Position numbers and translations under genes: made by a program. A stretch of 64,000 nucleotides of DNA from assembly GCA_945859605.1 (NCBI GenBank), contig OX243825.1, forward strand, positions 2,211,424-2,275,423, in the 5' to 3' direction. This stretch comes from Lumbricus rubellus (taxonomy: Eukaryota > Annelida > Clitellata > Crassiclitellata > Lumbricidae). Position 1 is the first letter of the stretch; the number at the start of each line of letters is the position of its first letter. Shown here piece by piece: positions 1-10,788 of this stretch. The notes under the pieces are model-generated. The model was given only the letters and a program-made list of their open reading frames with translations. It searched no databases and had not been told where the DNA came from.

Positions 1-1375
1 CAGACTCGTCACGTCTTCTACATAACTACGAGCCAACGTTGTAGCGTTTTGGCAGACTACTCTGTCAACCTTATGTCAAAGCCTTCTACTACGTTTGCAT
101 AAAGACTTCACTCGTGGATATCTGACAGATATAAGGTAGTGCGTTAAAAAAAGTATTAAACGTTTTCTGTAATTATCCAACTCCAAGTGCAACATGAAGT
201 GAATGCAGTGGTTGAAGCGGGAGAAGACACAACGGGCTCCAAAACTGTACTTAATGTTGAAAATTTTAACCACCCAAATACATTTGCCACCTTGTTTTAA
301 AAAATCCACGTCACTGTCAGAAAAAGGTAAAAAGCCTATCGGATAACTTATAGGACAATGCAGTGTCAATGCACGTCATTGCTCACAATACTCAGGTTTC
401 AGTAGGCCTAGCATCTATCGGGTAGCCTATAACATACGCATAGCACAGTATAAAAATCATGATGCAATAGTACAATAAAATCAAGTCGCAAATCATCAAA
501 GTTAAGCTTATTAGGCCTACACGCATGCATCTGACAATATAGGCCTACTGCATTCAAGCCAGTTCGTTACAAAACCATCCATACGTAACTTGGAGAGCAT
601 AAATTATTTAGCACCTTGAACATGTTATGTTCAACTGCCAACAATGGCTAGAACGGTGGACCTACGTGGCTGTCAAAGGGTACTGCAAGCGCTTAATTCG
701 ACGTCGAAACAATCTTCATTTTGTTGATTATGAAATCAAGCACAGAGAATCTGCGACCATGATGGACGGATTATCCTAGGGTTACCAAGGGGTTGATTAC
801 CAGGAATAAAATAATGAGATCTCAGTTAGCTGTAGGGGTCAGTTACGCCCATTTTGAGGTAAAAAATTTAGACATATTTTGAGATATAAAACTGCGATGA
901 TATCTCATGGTGCACCCGTTCAGAAGTTGTGCCCAAAACAGCCGAGGTACCAGAGGGTGGACACCACCCCTTAGTTTATCGACTATTATCATATCCACAA
1001 TTTATTGTAAAGAGAAACGAATAATGCCATTCTATAGAAGGAATATGGGACTATATTTCTGTGCTTATTAATTTGTCCTATGATAACCGGAAGTGATCAT
1101 AGAAAATAAAACTGCATGAAAATGGGTGATATTTGCATAAAAATGCAAAGCGATAATTATTTCTGCGAAGCCGTTTGTCAGTAGCTAACGAGCTTATTAA
1201 TGCTAGCTGAAAAATATATTAGAAGATGATTTATTCAGAAATACAAGTGATAAAGAATACGCCAGATCATTGTAGTTGTGCTAAACAAAACATGGTTGGC
1301 ATGTTTGGAATAGCAACAGACTCTTTTACAGAACACAACATAATTATATAAATGGACGAGATAAAGAATCTTTGT
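1..1375 (-). repeat. 3' flank duplicon of FReD gene A
   Basis: This stretch lies downstream of the gene A stop codon on the minus strand. Blocks of it are recognisably repeated downstream of gene B (about 25290-27442) and gene E (about 46860-48575), and partly downstream of gene F (about 57400-57560). Shared landmarks include the block with catgaagacgtcac-like sequence near the start and the block around 890-1045 that recurs at 57410-57560. It is non-coding as far as I can see and marks the edge of the segmental duplication unit. Confidence 0.6.
1230..1235 (-). promoter_or_regulatory. candidate poly(A) signal, gene A
   Basis: The plus strand reads TTTATT, giving AATAAA on the minus strand about 140 nt after the gene A stop codon. 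The hexamer is common by chance in AT-rich DNA, so this is only a candidate. Confidence 0.3.
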
Positions 1376-1750
1376 TCAATTGCTTCTGATCATCATCCGC
1401 GCTGCACGAAGAGAGACATCGGACGCCACGTGATCCAAGCTATACCATCGAAAATAACTATTTCTGTATGGGCACGTAAGACAGGCACGTAGACAGCAGC
1501 CGTTGATCCACCATCCCATTCCATGAGCAGAAGCGCAGTGGCCACCTGACAATCTGTCGTTGTCGGCATCCCAGGTTGAGAATTTCATTCCACCCAGGTT
1601 GCAGTCTGAGTTCCATCTATCAGAGGTAAGTGAATCGCCGGCACTACCGTTGTATCCAGAGAGGCGAAGGGTGTATTTGTTGTTCTCCGAATCAAGAGAA
1701 AAAGTTGCATAATCTGCGTAGTACCATCCACCGGTTGTCGTGAGTTGCAC
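1376..1750 (-). CDS. FReD gene A, exon 3 (C-terminal fibrinogen-like domain)
   Basis: Last coding exon of gene A, 124 codons plus stop. It follows an AG acceptor (minus-strand ...ccacag|GTGCAACTC) and starts in phase 0, joining exon 2 at 3536. The peptide begins VQLTTTGGWYYADYATFSLD and continues with the FReD hallmarks YTLRLSGYNGSAGDSL, the calcium-site motif DADND before a cysteine, GWWINGC, and an ending of AARMMIRS, the usual position of the family's KIRP-like C-terminus. After the second canonical cysteine it carries a further C-x3-C-x2-C-like cluster (CCLRACLTCPY) where typical FReDs have NLNGxY; the other copies share this. No frameshift or stop interrupts it. FReDs generally bind acetylated sugars or microbial surfaces in a calcium-dependent way; that role is inferred. 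Confidence 0.85.
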   Translation of the reverse strand: MQLTTTGGWYYADYATFSLDSENNKYTLRLSGYNGSAGDSLTSDRWNSDCNLGGMKFSTWDADNDRLSGGHCASAHGMGWWINGCCLRACLTCPYRNSYFRWYSLDHVASDVSLRAARMMIRSN

Positions 1751-2250
1751 CTGTGGAAAGCAAGATGCATCTACAAAACCTAAATTCTATTTTTCTGTAG
1801 TAGAATCAAAGTAAATCCAAGTCATGTCCATGCACACAATGCACACATAATATAGGCCTACAGAAGTAAAAAATAATTTTGTCAATAATTTATTAGGATA
1901 AAGCCTACGCCTATTTGAGCCTGATGGATGCTACATTATGATCACTTTCTTAACCACTCTAAATACCCACCCACCAACTCATAAATGTGTTGATTTCTGC
2001 CCGCCGTGAGTCTCACATTTTGAACTCGTTATATGTAGGTCTAGGCCTAATCATTTTCATTTTTGATGCTACAGGATTTGTTTCATCTGTGATATTCATT
2101 GGAAATGCGTTGCGTCACAAATTGCTGTAAGCTTATACTTGTAACTGAATAGGCCTAACTCATCGTCATATCAAATATGATGGAAGAGAAGAAAGAACTA
2201 AAAAAATTGTGTTTTGTTATCAATATTTTCATCTGTAACTAAAATACTAA

Positions 2251-2805
2251 CGAAGTGACTAGCGAACCGCCAGGCGGCCGCCCAATTTCAATTACTAGCG
2301 GACCGCCAGTCACGTCTAACCTGTCACATGAGTAACGAGTCTTGATTCTTGAATATTGTTACAATAGTTTGTTTTATGTCGGACAAAAAATTCTAGAAAC
2401 AAGGAGAAGGGAAACGAGAAACCATTTAGATGATAAATTATATAGTGTAAATAGAAGTTTGATTAACGAAGATAAATTTTGGTGTAAATAGAATTTGATA
2501 ATCCTGTCAACAGCGGTCCCAAATTATACCACTCATCCCCACATGCAAAGCTTGAGGGTCGGTTAGGGCTCAGGTTAGGCGTCGTGAGGGTCGGTTAGGG
2601 TTTGTTTTAGGGTTAGTGCAGTCATTCTGCTGAAATTGAAGCTGAACTGATGAACAATCGTCGATACGTCGCGCTCTAATTTTATTGCATTCGTTGGCAG
2701 CCATATTGTCTGGCGGTCCGCTAGTATTCCGTATTGGACGCCCGCCACTGGCGGTCCGCTAGTATTTGAAATTTGAGAGCCGCCTGGCGGTCCGCTAGTC
2801 ACAGC
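2251..2805. mobile_element. MULE-like non-autonomous TIR transposon with 10-bp TSD
   Basis: The two ends are inverted copies: GTGACTAGCGRACCGCCAGG on the left and its reverse complement on the right, with similarity extending about 60 bp. A sub-motif tactagcggaccgccag recurs about five times in the ends in both orientations. The element is flanked by a direct repeat AAAATACTAA at 2241-2250 and 2806-2815. Long TIRs with a 9-11 bp target duplication fit Mutator-like elements; the superfamily is inference. At 555 bp it has no transposase. Confidence 0.6.
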
Positions 2806-2924
2806 AAAATACTAAATCGCCGCTGAAATTTCATGGAGAAATGGCTTCGAGGTTATTATTTTTTCTGAAAAAAATATTGATAACAAACCACGAAGTGGGA
2901 TGACGGATGAAAATCTTCAGACCC

Positions 2925-3045
2925 AAACAAGAAGCGGGATCATTTTTCTGATATTTTTGTGCAATAAATGCGATGATTGATGCAAATTACAGTTTGCAGG
3001 GGGGGGTAATGTTTCGGAGGGGGTAATTTGAAACCTTTACACCAG
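2925..3045 (+). repeat. dispersed repeat, inverted copy at 63880-64000
   Basis: The segment running from tcatttttctgatattt through gcaataaatgcgatgattga to the G-rich stretch at 3000 reappears as its reverse complement at the right edge of the window. Only a few substitutions separate the two. No ends can be set because the second copy runs off the window. Confidence 0.6.
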
Positions 3046-3535
3046 TATGCAGTTTTCGTTTATAACCTGCCCTAAGTTACAAATTTTGCTGTCTAATGCG
3101 CTGCACTGTTCTTCGTGATATGCTAGTTTCTCTTTATAATTCATGTTGACTGTTGTGGCTGTGTGAATCATCATGCTGGATGAAAAATAAATCAGCTCAC
3201 TTGCACACAGAATAGGCTACTCCGTACCATTCTAACGATCTTCAGGTAGCCGCTTCCTGATTTAAGCGATGTGACCGCCTACCATCGGCATCAATTTGAC
3301 ATAAAATAAATAGACTGATGGCGACCGAAAGTTCACGAAATGCTGACCTCACACGCTGAGTTAATGAGCAAAGATAATTTTACAGTTTAAAACCGCCCAA
3401 AAATTAATCCAATATTATAATACAAAAGATTTAACGAGCCGGTCTCATTTTTATGCGCCACCCTGTATATCATCCATTGTGTAAGATTAGCCTACCAGCT
3501 GAATTTCTGGATTTTATATTTAGAAATAGACTTAC

Positions 3536-3750
3536 TTCTACGCGAAGGGTATAAACGACTCCGCTTCTGTTGGTCAGACGATGAACAATCTCGTTTCCCA
3601 ACCAAAACTCTCCTCGTCCAATATCTCCGAATCCATTCTTGTATTCGGTCCAGCTTCGGTTGAAGTTCAGAGATCCGTTAAAACGGTTCATTATGACTGT
3701 CCAGTTGTTTAAACTTGGGAGCAGAGCATGATCACCTTCCAATCCATTAA
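3536..3750 (-). CDS. FReD gene A, exon 2 (N-terminal part of fibrinogen-like domain)
   Basis: Internal coding exon of 215 nt, between a minus-strand acceptor (aacgacag|TTAATGG) and a GTAAGT donor. It is entered in phase 1 and left in phase 0, so exon 1 (535 nt) plus exon 2 makes exactly 250 codons. The peptide contains WTVIMNRFNGSLNFNRSW and YKNGFGDIGRGEFWLGNE followed by HRLT, which is the FReD core. It is one codon longer than the matching exons of B, E and F. The usual upstream part of a FReD (first cysteine, SGVY.I.P, CDM, GGG) is absent: the conserved GGGW position reads LNNW. Confidence 0.85.
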
Positions 3751-5106
3751 CTGTCGTTTGTTGGAGAGGAACTCCTATGCAAGAAAAGATCGCTTTAGAC
3801 AGTAAATGGCTCCGTTACTGACTTCATATACAAATAAACGACAGGAAAAGAAGAGCTCTCAATGCTCCATAAAAAAAATATGGTCAAGGAAGGGCAATCG
3901 CATCGACGCTGGTTAGTTCAAGCTCTCAGTCCTTAGCATGGAATACAAACATTATTCAATTTTTCCATGACTATCTTGGTAGAAACCAATTTTATCAACG
4001 TTATAATGTGACGGTTTCTCATTTTTTAACTTCAAGGCTGAAAATATCAGACTAAACTATGTTGTTTATGATCAATCATATTTTCGTTTCAAAATGCCCG
4101 TAAGATTTTGTCAGCTTAACCAACTATAAGACTCTGCATATGCACTGAGAAAAATAACAAAAGAGACAAATAAATAGACCGCGTGAAGCTCAAAAGATTT
4201 CCTCTCCGCCAACCCCAGCAACCTACCAATTCCCCAGATATCGGTAAAAAAAACTGTCAGAACATAGCAAAATCGTCAACTGCGTGCTATTCCGCGCCAA
4301 CTGTAGCAACCCTGACTCGCCATTCGGAGACTTTCCCAAAGCAAGACAAGACAAATATTATAAAAGTCCTAGCGCCTTGGATCTCGATCTAATGTGGTGA
4401 TCCACAAGTTCAAACTGTTCAGAAGGCTGAACGAAATTTTACAGGCCATTATAGGCTACTGTTTGGAAACATGTTACTAAATATCGGTCTAATCATAACG
4501 GAATCATAGGCCTAATAACTTATCAGAGCCATATAGAACCGTATAAACGATTGTAAAGTTATTGAGCATACAATAATATTTCTTCCCAATTTTTCGAGTA
4601 CCTCATTAAAGACACCTGCGTGGAGTAGGCCTAATACCAGGAGTATGTGTATCACAATATGAGAACCCAGGGGCTTCTATCTCCCCCTAAGCAGCCGGGC
4701 GCAATACATATTCTTCCCCCCTTCCTGGGTCGACCTTCATGTAATCTAGTTCCCTAACTATAGAGAATGAAGGTTTCTGGGGGGAGAGACAAACAAGCGT
4801 CCAGCAGACGATCACCGTAACACGAAGCGCCGAGACGGGGAGGGGTTTTGGGTGTGATATGCGTCCCTCCCCATAAGACATTTTTGCAATTTCCACACTG
4901 AAATTTCCGAAATACAATGTGGACCTTCGTAATAAATGATGTTGTTTTTCTAAGTGCTAAAGGAATTTGAATTTGACAGTCTGAAATTTGAAAGATAGCC
5001 TAACGCTGGAGAGAAGCCATTTAGTTCAGTGTTTAGGCCTAATCAGTGTGTTACCTAGTCACACTGCTTTGGGAATTTAGGTTTTGGGGAGGGGTAAATG
5101 ACTGTT
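3751..5106 (-). other. intron 1 of gene A, left part
   Basis: Non-coding intron sequence between exon 2 and the SINE insertion point. Apart from the paralogous block at 4561-4667 I see no gene or element in it; a T-loop-free AT-rich stretch and low-scoring ORFs are present. Confidence 0.55.
4561..4667. repeat. short dispersed repeat, second copy at 19191-19297
   Basis: The block from gagcatacaat through ttaaagacacctgc and aataccag to tatcacaatat is shared, in the same orientation, with 19191-19297 on the other side of the nested retroelement. Both are in intron 1 of gene A, so this is an intron-internal duplication or two copies of an unnamed repeat. Confidence 0.55.
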
Positions 5107-5118
5107 AAATGACTGTTT
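5107..5118. repeat. left target-site duplication of split SINE
   Basis: AAATGACTGTTT here is repeated exactly at 18268-18279 after the SINE tail. An extra near-copy, AAATGACTGTT, lies immediately upstream at 5096-5106. Confidence 0.7.
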
Positions 5119-5176
5119 GGGGGTGCTCGATAGTACAGCGGTTAGCGCGCTGGACTGTCGACCGAAAGGTCGGGGG
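5119..5176 (+). mobile_element. tRNA-derived SINE, 5' part (interrupted by LTR element)
   Basis: The head resembles a tRNA: an A-box-like tagtacagcggttagcgc followed by an anticodon-like arm (ctggactgtcgaccgaaaggtc) and the start of the B box. The acceptor arm is badly mispaired, so I call it a SINE head rather than a tRNA gene. The sequence stops at GGGGG, where the LTR element begins, and resumes at 18030 with GGGGTTCAAATCC, completing a B box. Confidence 0.7.
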
Positions 5177-6251
5177 TGTCGCATACCAAGTCTTACCCTA
5201 GACGCTTTATAAACTCAGTTATTCGTAACGGGTGATCAAGAATGTTACTTAGAATTAGCCTACAACAATAACTCGCTGTATTTCATTTTTGATGTATAAT
5301 ATAAATAGCAACATTCAACAATAAAATAATATTCAATGACCTAACTACTTAGTGTGGCGTATTTGATTAAATAATTATTATTGTGAGTTGTCTTAACTGC
5401 CCTCATGCGTCCATTCTCGTTGGATGATGAAGTCCTTCACTCAAGAAGATTTCGCTCGGTCCTCGTCTCGAATACAGGGAACAGACTGGATGGACAAGAA
5501 AGGATCGGTTGATCCTCCCTCGAAGTCGTCCGTCGTAGTTCACCACCGTACTGTTGCTGAATTGTAGGCTGCGCCTCTTCAAAGCGGCCTACCGGTCTTC
5601 CACCTCCGTTGTCGTTACCGTTTCGCCTCCTCGCTCACTCCAGATCAATCGCAATTGATTTTCACAGTTCTCGCCGATTGCTCAATTCTCATCAACTGTC
5701 AATCGCTCGAAAAACGTCCAGATTTCCACAGTTCTCGCCGATTGCTCAATTCTCATCAACTGTCAATCGCTCGAAAACGTTCAGCGCTTCGCAAAGTCAC
5801 TAAACTTAACCGGCCAAAGGTACTACCTTCCCCTCGGACTTACAGTTCTGCAGTAGGAACAAGTAGACACTGAAATCTTACTTTCCCACAATGGATCATC
5901 GAGGCCTTTCGAATTAACTTCACGAATCGCCAAAATGTTTAATGGCCGACCGTTTCGTCGAAAGTTTTTGCCCCAAATCCATGTTATTATCGCGGTCGTC
6001 TGCCGCGTTGAGTTCTTGGCACGCTGCCAACGCGCGCCTTGTTATCGTCCTGTGCGTAACGCTTGTTTCTGGCCTCCCATGCGTTGACTGACTTTTGTTG
6101 CGCATTTGTTTTTATATTAAGCTAAGCCACAACTGTTCATTAAAAATAACTAATACGCCAGTAATTACGCTAGCTTGATTATTACCTATAATTAATAATT
6201 AAACAGTTCATCAGTTAATTAATTCGTTTGTTAAGCCTTTAATTCGCTACA
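5177..6251 (-). repeat. LTR 1 (3' LTR of left unit)
   Basis: On the minus strand it starts TGTAGCGAATTAAAGG and ends GGTATGCGACA, the usual TG...CA. Compared with the other two LTRs it lacks a TA dinucleotide near 5198 and has T instead of G in the next few bases (cagttattcg). It holds a direct duplication of about 66 bp around 5664-5780 (ttctcgccgattgctcaatt twice), also seen in the other two LTRs. Confidence 0.9.
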
Positions 6252-6270
6252 TATGCCCCCCTTCAAAAGA
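6252..6270 (-). promoter_or_regulatory. polypurine tract, left unit
   Basis: Directly upstream of the 3' LTR on the minus strand the sequence reads TTTTGAAGGGGGGCATA and then TGTAGCG, the LTR start. A G-rich purine run abutting the LTR is the expected plus-strand priming site of LTR retrotransposons. Confidence 0.7.
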
Positions 6271-6412
6271 CTGTTCACAGGCTTCACTTTACTTACCTAC
6301 TTAACAAACTAATCTAATAAACTACCTTTTCTCTACCTTACATAACACAACAAAATTACTGTTCTACACCTATTTATATACAACTTATCATTCATCAAAG
6401 GTTCACTATATA

Positions 6413-7306
6413 TCACTCTAGTCCCCTGCTCAAGTAATATGAAATTACATTGTTGGACCCCTTGATGTACCTTATAGTAAATGAATAATTTTGCAAGGCT
6501 AGACTCCATCTCATAACCCTTGCATTTTTCATTCTTCCCTCTTTCATATACTGCAATCCGCAATGGTCTGTCTCAATCACAAACTGCTTGCCGCATAAAT
6601 ATCTGTCGAACCTACTTACGCCCCACATTATGGCTAAGCATTCTCTTTCTTCCACCGAATATCTCGTCTCTCGCTCAAGTAACTTCCTGCTCGCATATGC
6701 TATGGGATGATTCACCCCCTCATATTCCTGCATTATTACGCATCCGATCCCTTTTCCACTTGCATCCGTTTGCAATATGAGCTCCTTCTCTAAGTTCGGT
6801 AATCTCAGAATTGGTGCCTTTGCCAGTTCTTCTTTCAACTGCATAAAACTGTTCTCTAATTTCTCATTCCATTCGACATTTCCAGGTGACAACTTCTTTG
6901 TCAAATCACTTAGTGGTGCCATTATTTCTGCACAGTGTGGAATGAATTTTCTATAGTAATTCACTGCTCCGATGAAACTCCTCACTTGTTTTTTCGTCTT
7001 TGGTCTTGGCATATCAATGATCTTGTCCACAGATTCTTCTTTTGGACTGATGTCATCATTATTCAACGTGTGACCCAAGAAATCTATTTTTCCGTACCCT
7101 AATGAGCATTTCTTTGGCTTCAATGTTAGGTTGGCTTCCCTAACCCTTTCAAAAAATATCTCCAGTGTTTCCAAGTGATCCTTCCATCCTTCATTGTGGG
7201 CTAATATATCATCCACGTAACTTTCAAGGTTTTCTGTTCCATACAGAATTTTTCTGATTAGTCTGTTGTAACTTGAAGCACTATTTACTAATCCGAATGA
7301 TATGCT
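6413..7306 (-). pseudogene. truncated pol: RT C-terminal half and RNase H, left unit
   Basis: An open frame of about 298 codons begins right after an in-frame TGA at 7307-7309. Near its start it carries FGLVNSASS (an RT palm motif), then YVDD, FLGHTLNNDDISP, the connection region, and RNase H motifs QTDASGKGIG, ERECLAIMWG and ETDHCGLQYM, closing with SNNVISYYLSR where DALSR is usual. The fingers and first palm aspartate region are missing, and no integrase follows before the polypurine tract 140 bp away. The right unit carries the same truncation at the same place, so the lesion predates the duplication or amplification. Confidence 0.85.
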
Positions 7307-7309
7307 TCA

Positions 7310-7758
7310 CATTGCCTCAACACTTTTAACTCGTACTTATTATCAACTTACTATTCTACCTATTATGTAGCCACCATCTCAACATATGGCATTCATCCAT
7401 CCTATGTCTCATATTGAATGATCTTTGTCATTTCACTAACATCTTATTATTCCTCGTACTTTACTCACTAGACAAAGTACTTCTTCTTATCTTAACTATT
7501 TCCCAGTTACTCAACTGTCTCCTTATTTATCTAAGTGACTCAACATCACACTCAGACACTGTATTCTAATATTAATCTCAACTTAATACTTAACTACTAC
7601 ACAACTTCAACAATTATACCACTATCTCACTTGATCCTATGATTCACCTTACTACTCACTACAACTCATAAAACTGCTTTAACTTGCAACTCAACTTAAT
7701 TTCACATTATTACTTATTTACATTTCTTCTTTAATTAAGTACTCTCCACAAGCTACTG
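7310..7758 (-). other. non-coding internal segment replacing RT N-terminus, left unit
   Basis: Between gag-protease and the RT remnant there are about 450 bp of AT-rich, pyrimidine-rich (plus strand) sequence full of stops. It contains no recognisable RT fingers motifs. It is repeated unchanged at 13199-13647. Confidence 0.6.
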
Positions 7759-10700
7759 TCAGCTTCTATCTGCAGTTCCTCTTCTCACGTAATGACAGTC
7801 CAGCCTGTCCATATCTGACTTACTATCTCTGTTCACCTTCTCGTATAAATTCAACGTAATGCCATTTTGTGTTTCCAGTTCACCTGTGTGCTTCTCTCCA
7901 AAACTCAATGCATCTGCATCATCTCCATAAGTTTTCAACTCAACATCTTCTTGTGTTTCAACTTCTCCACTGTAGTCGTTACTACTTCTCCATTTATCTA
8001 CTTTATTGTTAGGATATGACCATTCTCTGTCATTCCGTAACCGATTTTTCTTCCAATTCACATCATTGTATCCTCTACAATTCTCATTCTGTCTTCTACC
8101 AGAATTAACACCTTGTTCTCCTCTGTACCATGTTCTATTGTTCCAATGGTTTCCACTACCTCCAACCTCGTCTCTATTACTTCTATATCTCCAATTGAGA
8201 TCACTAGGTCTATCATACCTAACTCCAAAATTACTACTAGACTCTGTCCTGTCATGTCTATAGTTTCTCCAATCACACCCACGTGTGTCACTCTTCTGAC
8301 TCCTGTTCCACTTTATATTTCTCCTATCCACATTTGGATTCTCTATGTATCCCCTTTTCATCCACTCATTGGATCTTCCTGACTGTGTCTCATTAGACTT
8401 ATTTCTATTCTCTCGTTTTCTCCAGTCTACTCTTCCGTTCTGCCATTTATTCTGATCTACACGACTCTTATTTAACTCACTTCTTCCACCTGTGATTAAA
8501 TATTTATTATTCGTCTCCACCAATCTCAATGGTTCACTTCTGTAATTCTTTTTCATCGTTTTATTAAAAGCTGGCTTCCTGTTATCTGTGTAACTCCAGT
8601 CTCTGGTTTTATCCAACTGTTTCTTATTTACTGTTTCATGCCGTCTCTGCATTCCTTTACCAGTTTCATTTAAATACGGCCTTTCCGCAACTTTGAATGG
8701 TCTGTATTTACCATCCCTTTTAACCTCAGCTCTGTTTTTAACAGTTGCTGCTGTCTTTGTTTCCTCTGTTTCATTTACTGTTACTTCGTCGGTGAATTTC
8801 ACTGACTTCTTGTCATGTACCGATCTATCTCTAGATTTAGATCTGTCCCTCAATATGCTTTTGCATTTCATTTCAGCAATTGCATTCTCTGGTTTTCCAA
8901 ATTTAACTTGGTATTCTAAACCTTCGACCATTCCAATTATCACTGGCTTCGCTGGATTTTCCATAACCATGGCTTGTACCTCTCCACTGAAATAGTCACT
9001 TTCCAAATTTACTCTGGCCAGTGGAAAATATTTAATGGTTCCATCAATAAGCATACAACGTGTTTCTTCTCCTGTTAATGCTTCGTCATCAATCAAGGAA
9101 CGTTTCACAATGCAACACGTTGTCCCAGTGTCATACAAACACTCAACACTTTTTCCATTCAGTTTTACTTTGGGTTCACTACCATCCTTGAGATCTATGC
9201 GTCCATCGTTGTTGCTGGTAACCATCACACCTGCAGCTATGTGCGTTGGTAGTGTCTCAGAATTTTCATCTTCTTCCCTGTGTTGCTCCTTTGCAACATT
9301 ACTTACTTTCTGCACTTCAATCTGCTGTCTGGCCTTATTTGTCTGATTCTCGAATATTTGCACTGCTGCTGCAGTGTGTCTGACAGCTTCTTTATTCTTG
9401 TGTGGGCACGAATATGCCTTAATATGGTTCAGCTCACCGCACAGAAAACAAGTAACTTTGTGTCCTACGGTATTCTCACGTTCCCTACTGAACCCTCTGT
9501 TTGAACTTACACTACGGTTCACTTCCCGATTTGTTCTAACATCATTTCTACCTCTGTTTTGGCTGTTACCAAATCCTTCTTTGGATTTATTCTCAAATGG
9601 TCTGTTGTTTGTCCTTTCATTGTGGAATTTCACATCAGGTTTAATGCTTGCTTCTGCATATTTGTAGCCATGTGCCTCTATGTATGACTCCGCACACGCT
9701 AACATTTCTTTCAGACTTGTCTTCCCTTTTTCTTTGATAAACATTCTTAACTCTGTACTGCATGTCAGGTAAAATTGATCTTTCAATAACAATTCTTCTA
9801 CTCCTTCGTAGGTTTCTTCAAAGCCTGCTTGAGCAATCCATTGCTGCATGTAGCGTCGCAGTCTATAAATAAAATTGGTCGGTGTTTCTCCGGCTTCCAT
9901 TTTGCTTGTCTTGAACCTGTGTCTATATCCACCTTCAGTTAACTGGAATCGTTTTAGCAACTGTGTCTTCAGACATTCATAATCTTGAGCTTCTTCCACA
10001 GATAGTCTCTGGTATACTTCCAGTGCTCTTGACTCAAGGTGTCTAGCTAACACTAGTGACCACACTTCCTTCTTTATCTCGTATGCTACACAAGTTCGTT
10101 CGAACCGCAACAGGTAAGCGTCTAAACAATCTTTGTTTTCGTTGAAGATGGGGAATTTGATATCCCTCATCCCTCTGCTGTTCCTGTTGTTTTCCCCTTG
10201 TTGTGGATTGTCACCAACCATTGTGAATGATGCACTTCCACTTTCTCTGTCTTGACCTCTGGACTCAATTTCTCTCATTCTTACTTGTGATTCAATCCGT
10301 GCTAATTCTAACTGTAGCGCATGTGCACGTTGTTCTCGTGCTTCAGTCGCTTCACGTTGTTCTCGTGCTTCAGTCGCTTCACGGATCTGTCTGGCATCTG
10401 ATTCTGCGGCTAAGCGTTTTTCTCTTGCTTCTGTCTCCGCACTCCTAATTGCTTCTAACTCAATTTCGGCCTTTCTAGCCTGCATCGCTGCTTGGGTCTT
10501 CCTGTCTTCGGCTTCAGCTTCAAGCCGTCTCATTTCCAATTCCGCCTCAGCTTTCTTTATCTCAGCCTCCGCTTTCTTGGCATCAGCTGCTAGCTCAGCT
10601 TTCTTTACCTCTGCCTCGGTCTCAATCCTCTTTAATTCCTCAGCGGCTTCCTTTGCAAACGCCCTTTCTGCTATTCTATCTTGCCGCTGTTCCGCCTGTC

Positions 10701-10788
10701 TTTCTCTAACAAACGTACGAAGCTCCTCTCCACTTAGCTCTAACTCTTTGGCTATCTTCGCCCAGCTTTCGAAATCACTGTTGGCCAT
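7759..10788 (-). CDS. gag-protease polyprotein, left unit
   Basis: An intact ORF of 1009 codons from ATG at 10788 (a GTG codon precedes it). Residues about 10-185 form a long charged coiled coil (AEAEIKKAEAELEMRRLEAE). Residues about 210-400 resemble a capsid: FPIFNENKDCLDAYLLRFER, later TNFIYRLRRYMQQW. A zinc knuckle follows, CFLCGELNHIKAYSC, with CX2CX4HX5C spacing, one residue longer than the usual CX2CX4HX4C. Near residue 555 a retroviral-type aspartic protease motif, LYDTGTTCCIV, is followed by a PVIIGM-type segment. The last ~350 residues are Asn/Arg/Trp-rich with no assignable domain. It differs from the right copy by one visible residue (HAL versus HEL in the coiled coil). It probably forms particles and processes the polyprotein; that is inferred from the family. 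Confidence 0.88.
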   Translation of the reverse strand: MANSDFESWAKIAKELELSGEELRTFVRERQAEQRQDRIAERAFAKEAAEELKRIETEAEVKKAELAADAKKAEAEIKKAEAELEMRRLEAEAEDRKTQAAMQARKAEIELEAIRSAETEAREKRLAAESDARQIREATEAREQREATEAREQRAHALQLELARIESQVRMREIESRGQDRESGSASFTMVGDNPQQGENNRNSRGMRDIKFPIFNENKDCLDAYLLRFERTCVAYEIKKEVWSLVLARHLESRALEVYQRLSVEEAQDYECLKTQLLKRFQLTEGGYRHRFKTSKMEAGETPTNFIYRLRRYMQQWIAQAGFEETYEGVEELLLKDQFYLTCSTELRMFIKEKGKTSLKEMLACAESYIEAHGYKYAEASIKPDVKFHNERTNNRPFENKSKEGFGNSQNRGRNDVRTNREVNRSVSSNRGFSRERENTVGHKVTCFLCGELNHIKAYSCPHKNKEAVRHTAAAVQIFENQTNKARQQIEVQKVSNVAKEQHREEDENSETLPTHIAAGVMVTSNNDGRIDLKDGSEPKVKLNGKSVECLYDTGTTCCIVKRSLIDDEALTGEETRCMLIDGTIKYFPLARVNLESDYFSGEVQAMVMENPAKPVIIGMVEGLEYQVKFGKPENAIAEMKCKSILRDRSKSRDRSVHDKKSVKFTDEVTVNETEETKTAATVKNRAEVKRDGKYRPFKVAERPYLNETGKGMQRRHETVNKKQLDKTRDWSYTDNRKPAFNKTMKKNYRSEPLRLVETNNKYLITGGRSELNKSRVDQNKWQNGRVDWRKRENRNKSNETQSGRSNEWMKRGYIENPNVDRRNIKWNRSQKSDTRGCDWRNYRHDRTESSSNFGVRYDRPSDLNWRYRSNRDEVGGSGNHWNNRTWYRGEQGVNSGRRQNENCRGYNDVNWKKNRLRNDREWSYPNNKVDKWRSSNDYSGEVETQEDVELKTYGDDADALSFGEKHTGELETQNGITLNLYEKVNRDSKSDMDRLDCHYVRRGTADRS

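Larger units (their letters stand above)
1751..3535 (-). other. intron 2 of FReD gene A
   Basis: Bounded by a GTAAGT donor at 3530-3535 and an AG acceptor at 1751-1752 (minus strand). It holds the TIR element at 2251-2805 and the dispersed repeat at about 2925-3045. I see no other coding segment in it. Confidence 0.75.

Noticed and set aside
4687..4917. 76-aa minus-strand ORF in intron 1 of gene A
   Set aside because: No domain, no paralogous copy in the other genes and no splice context.
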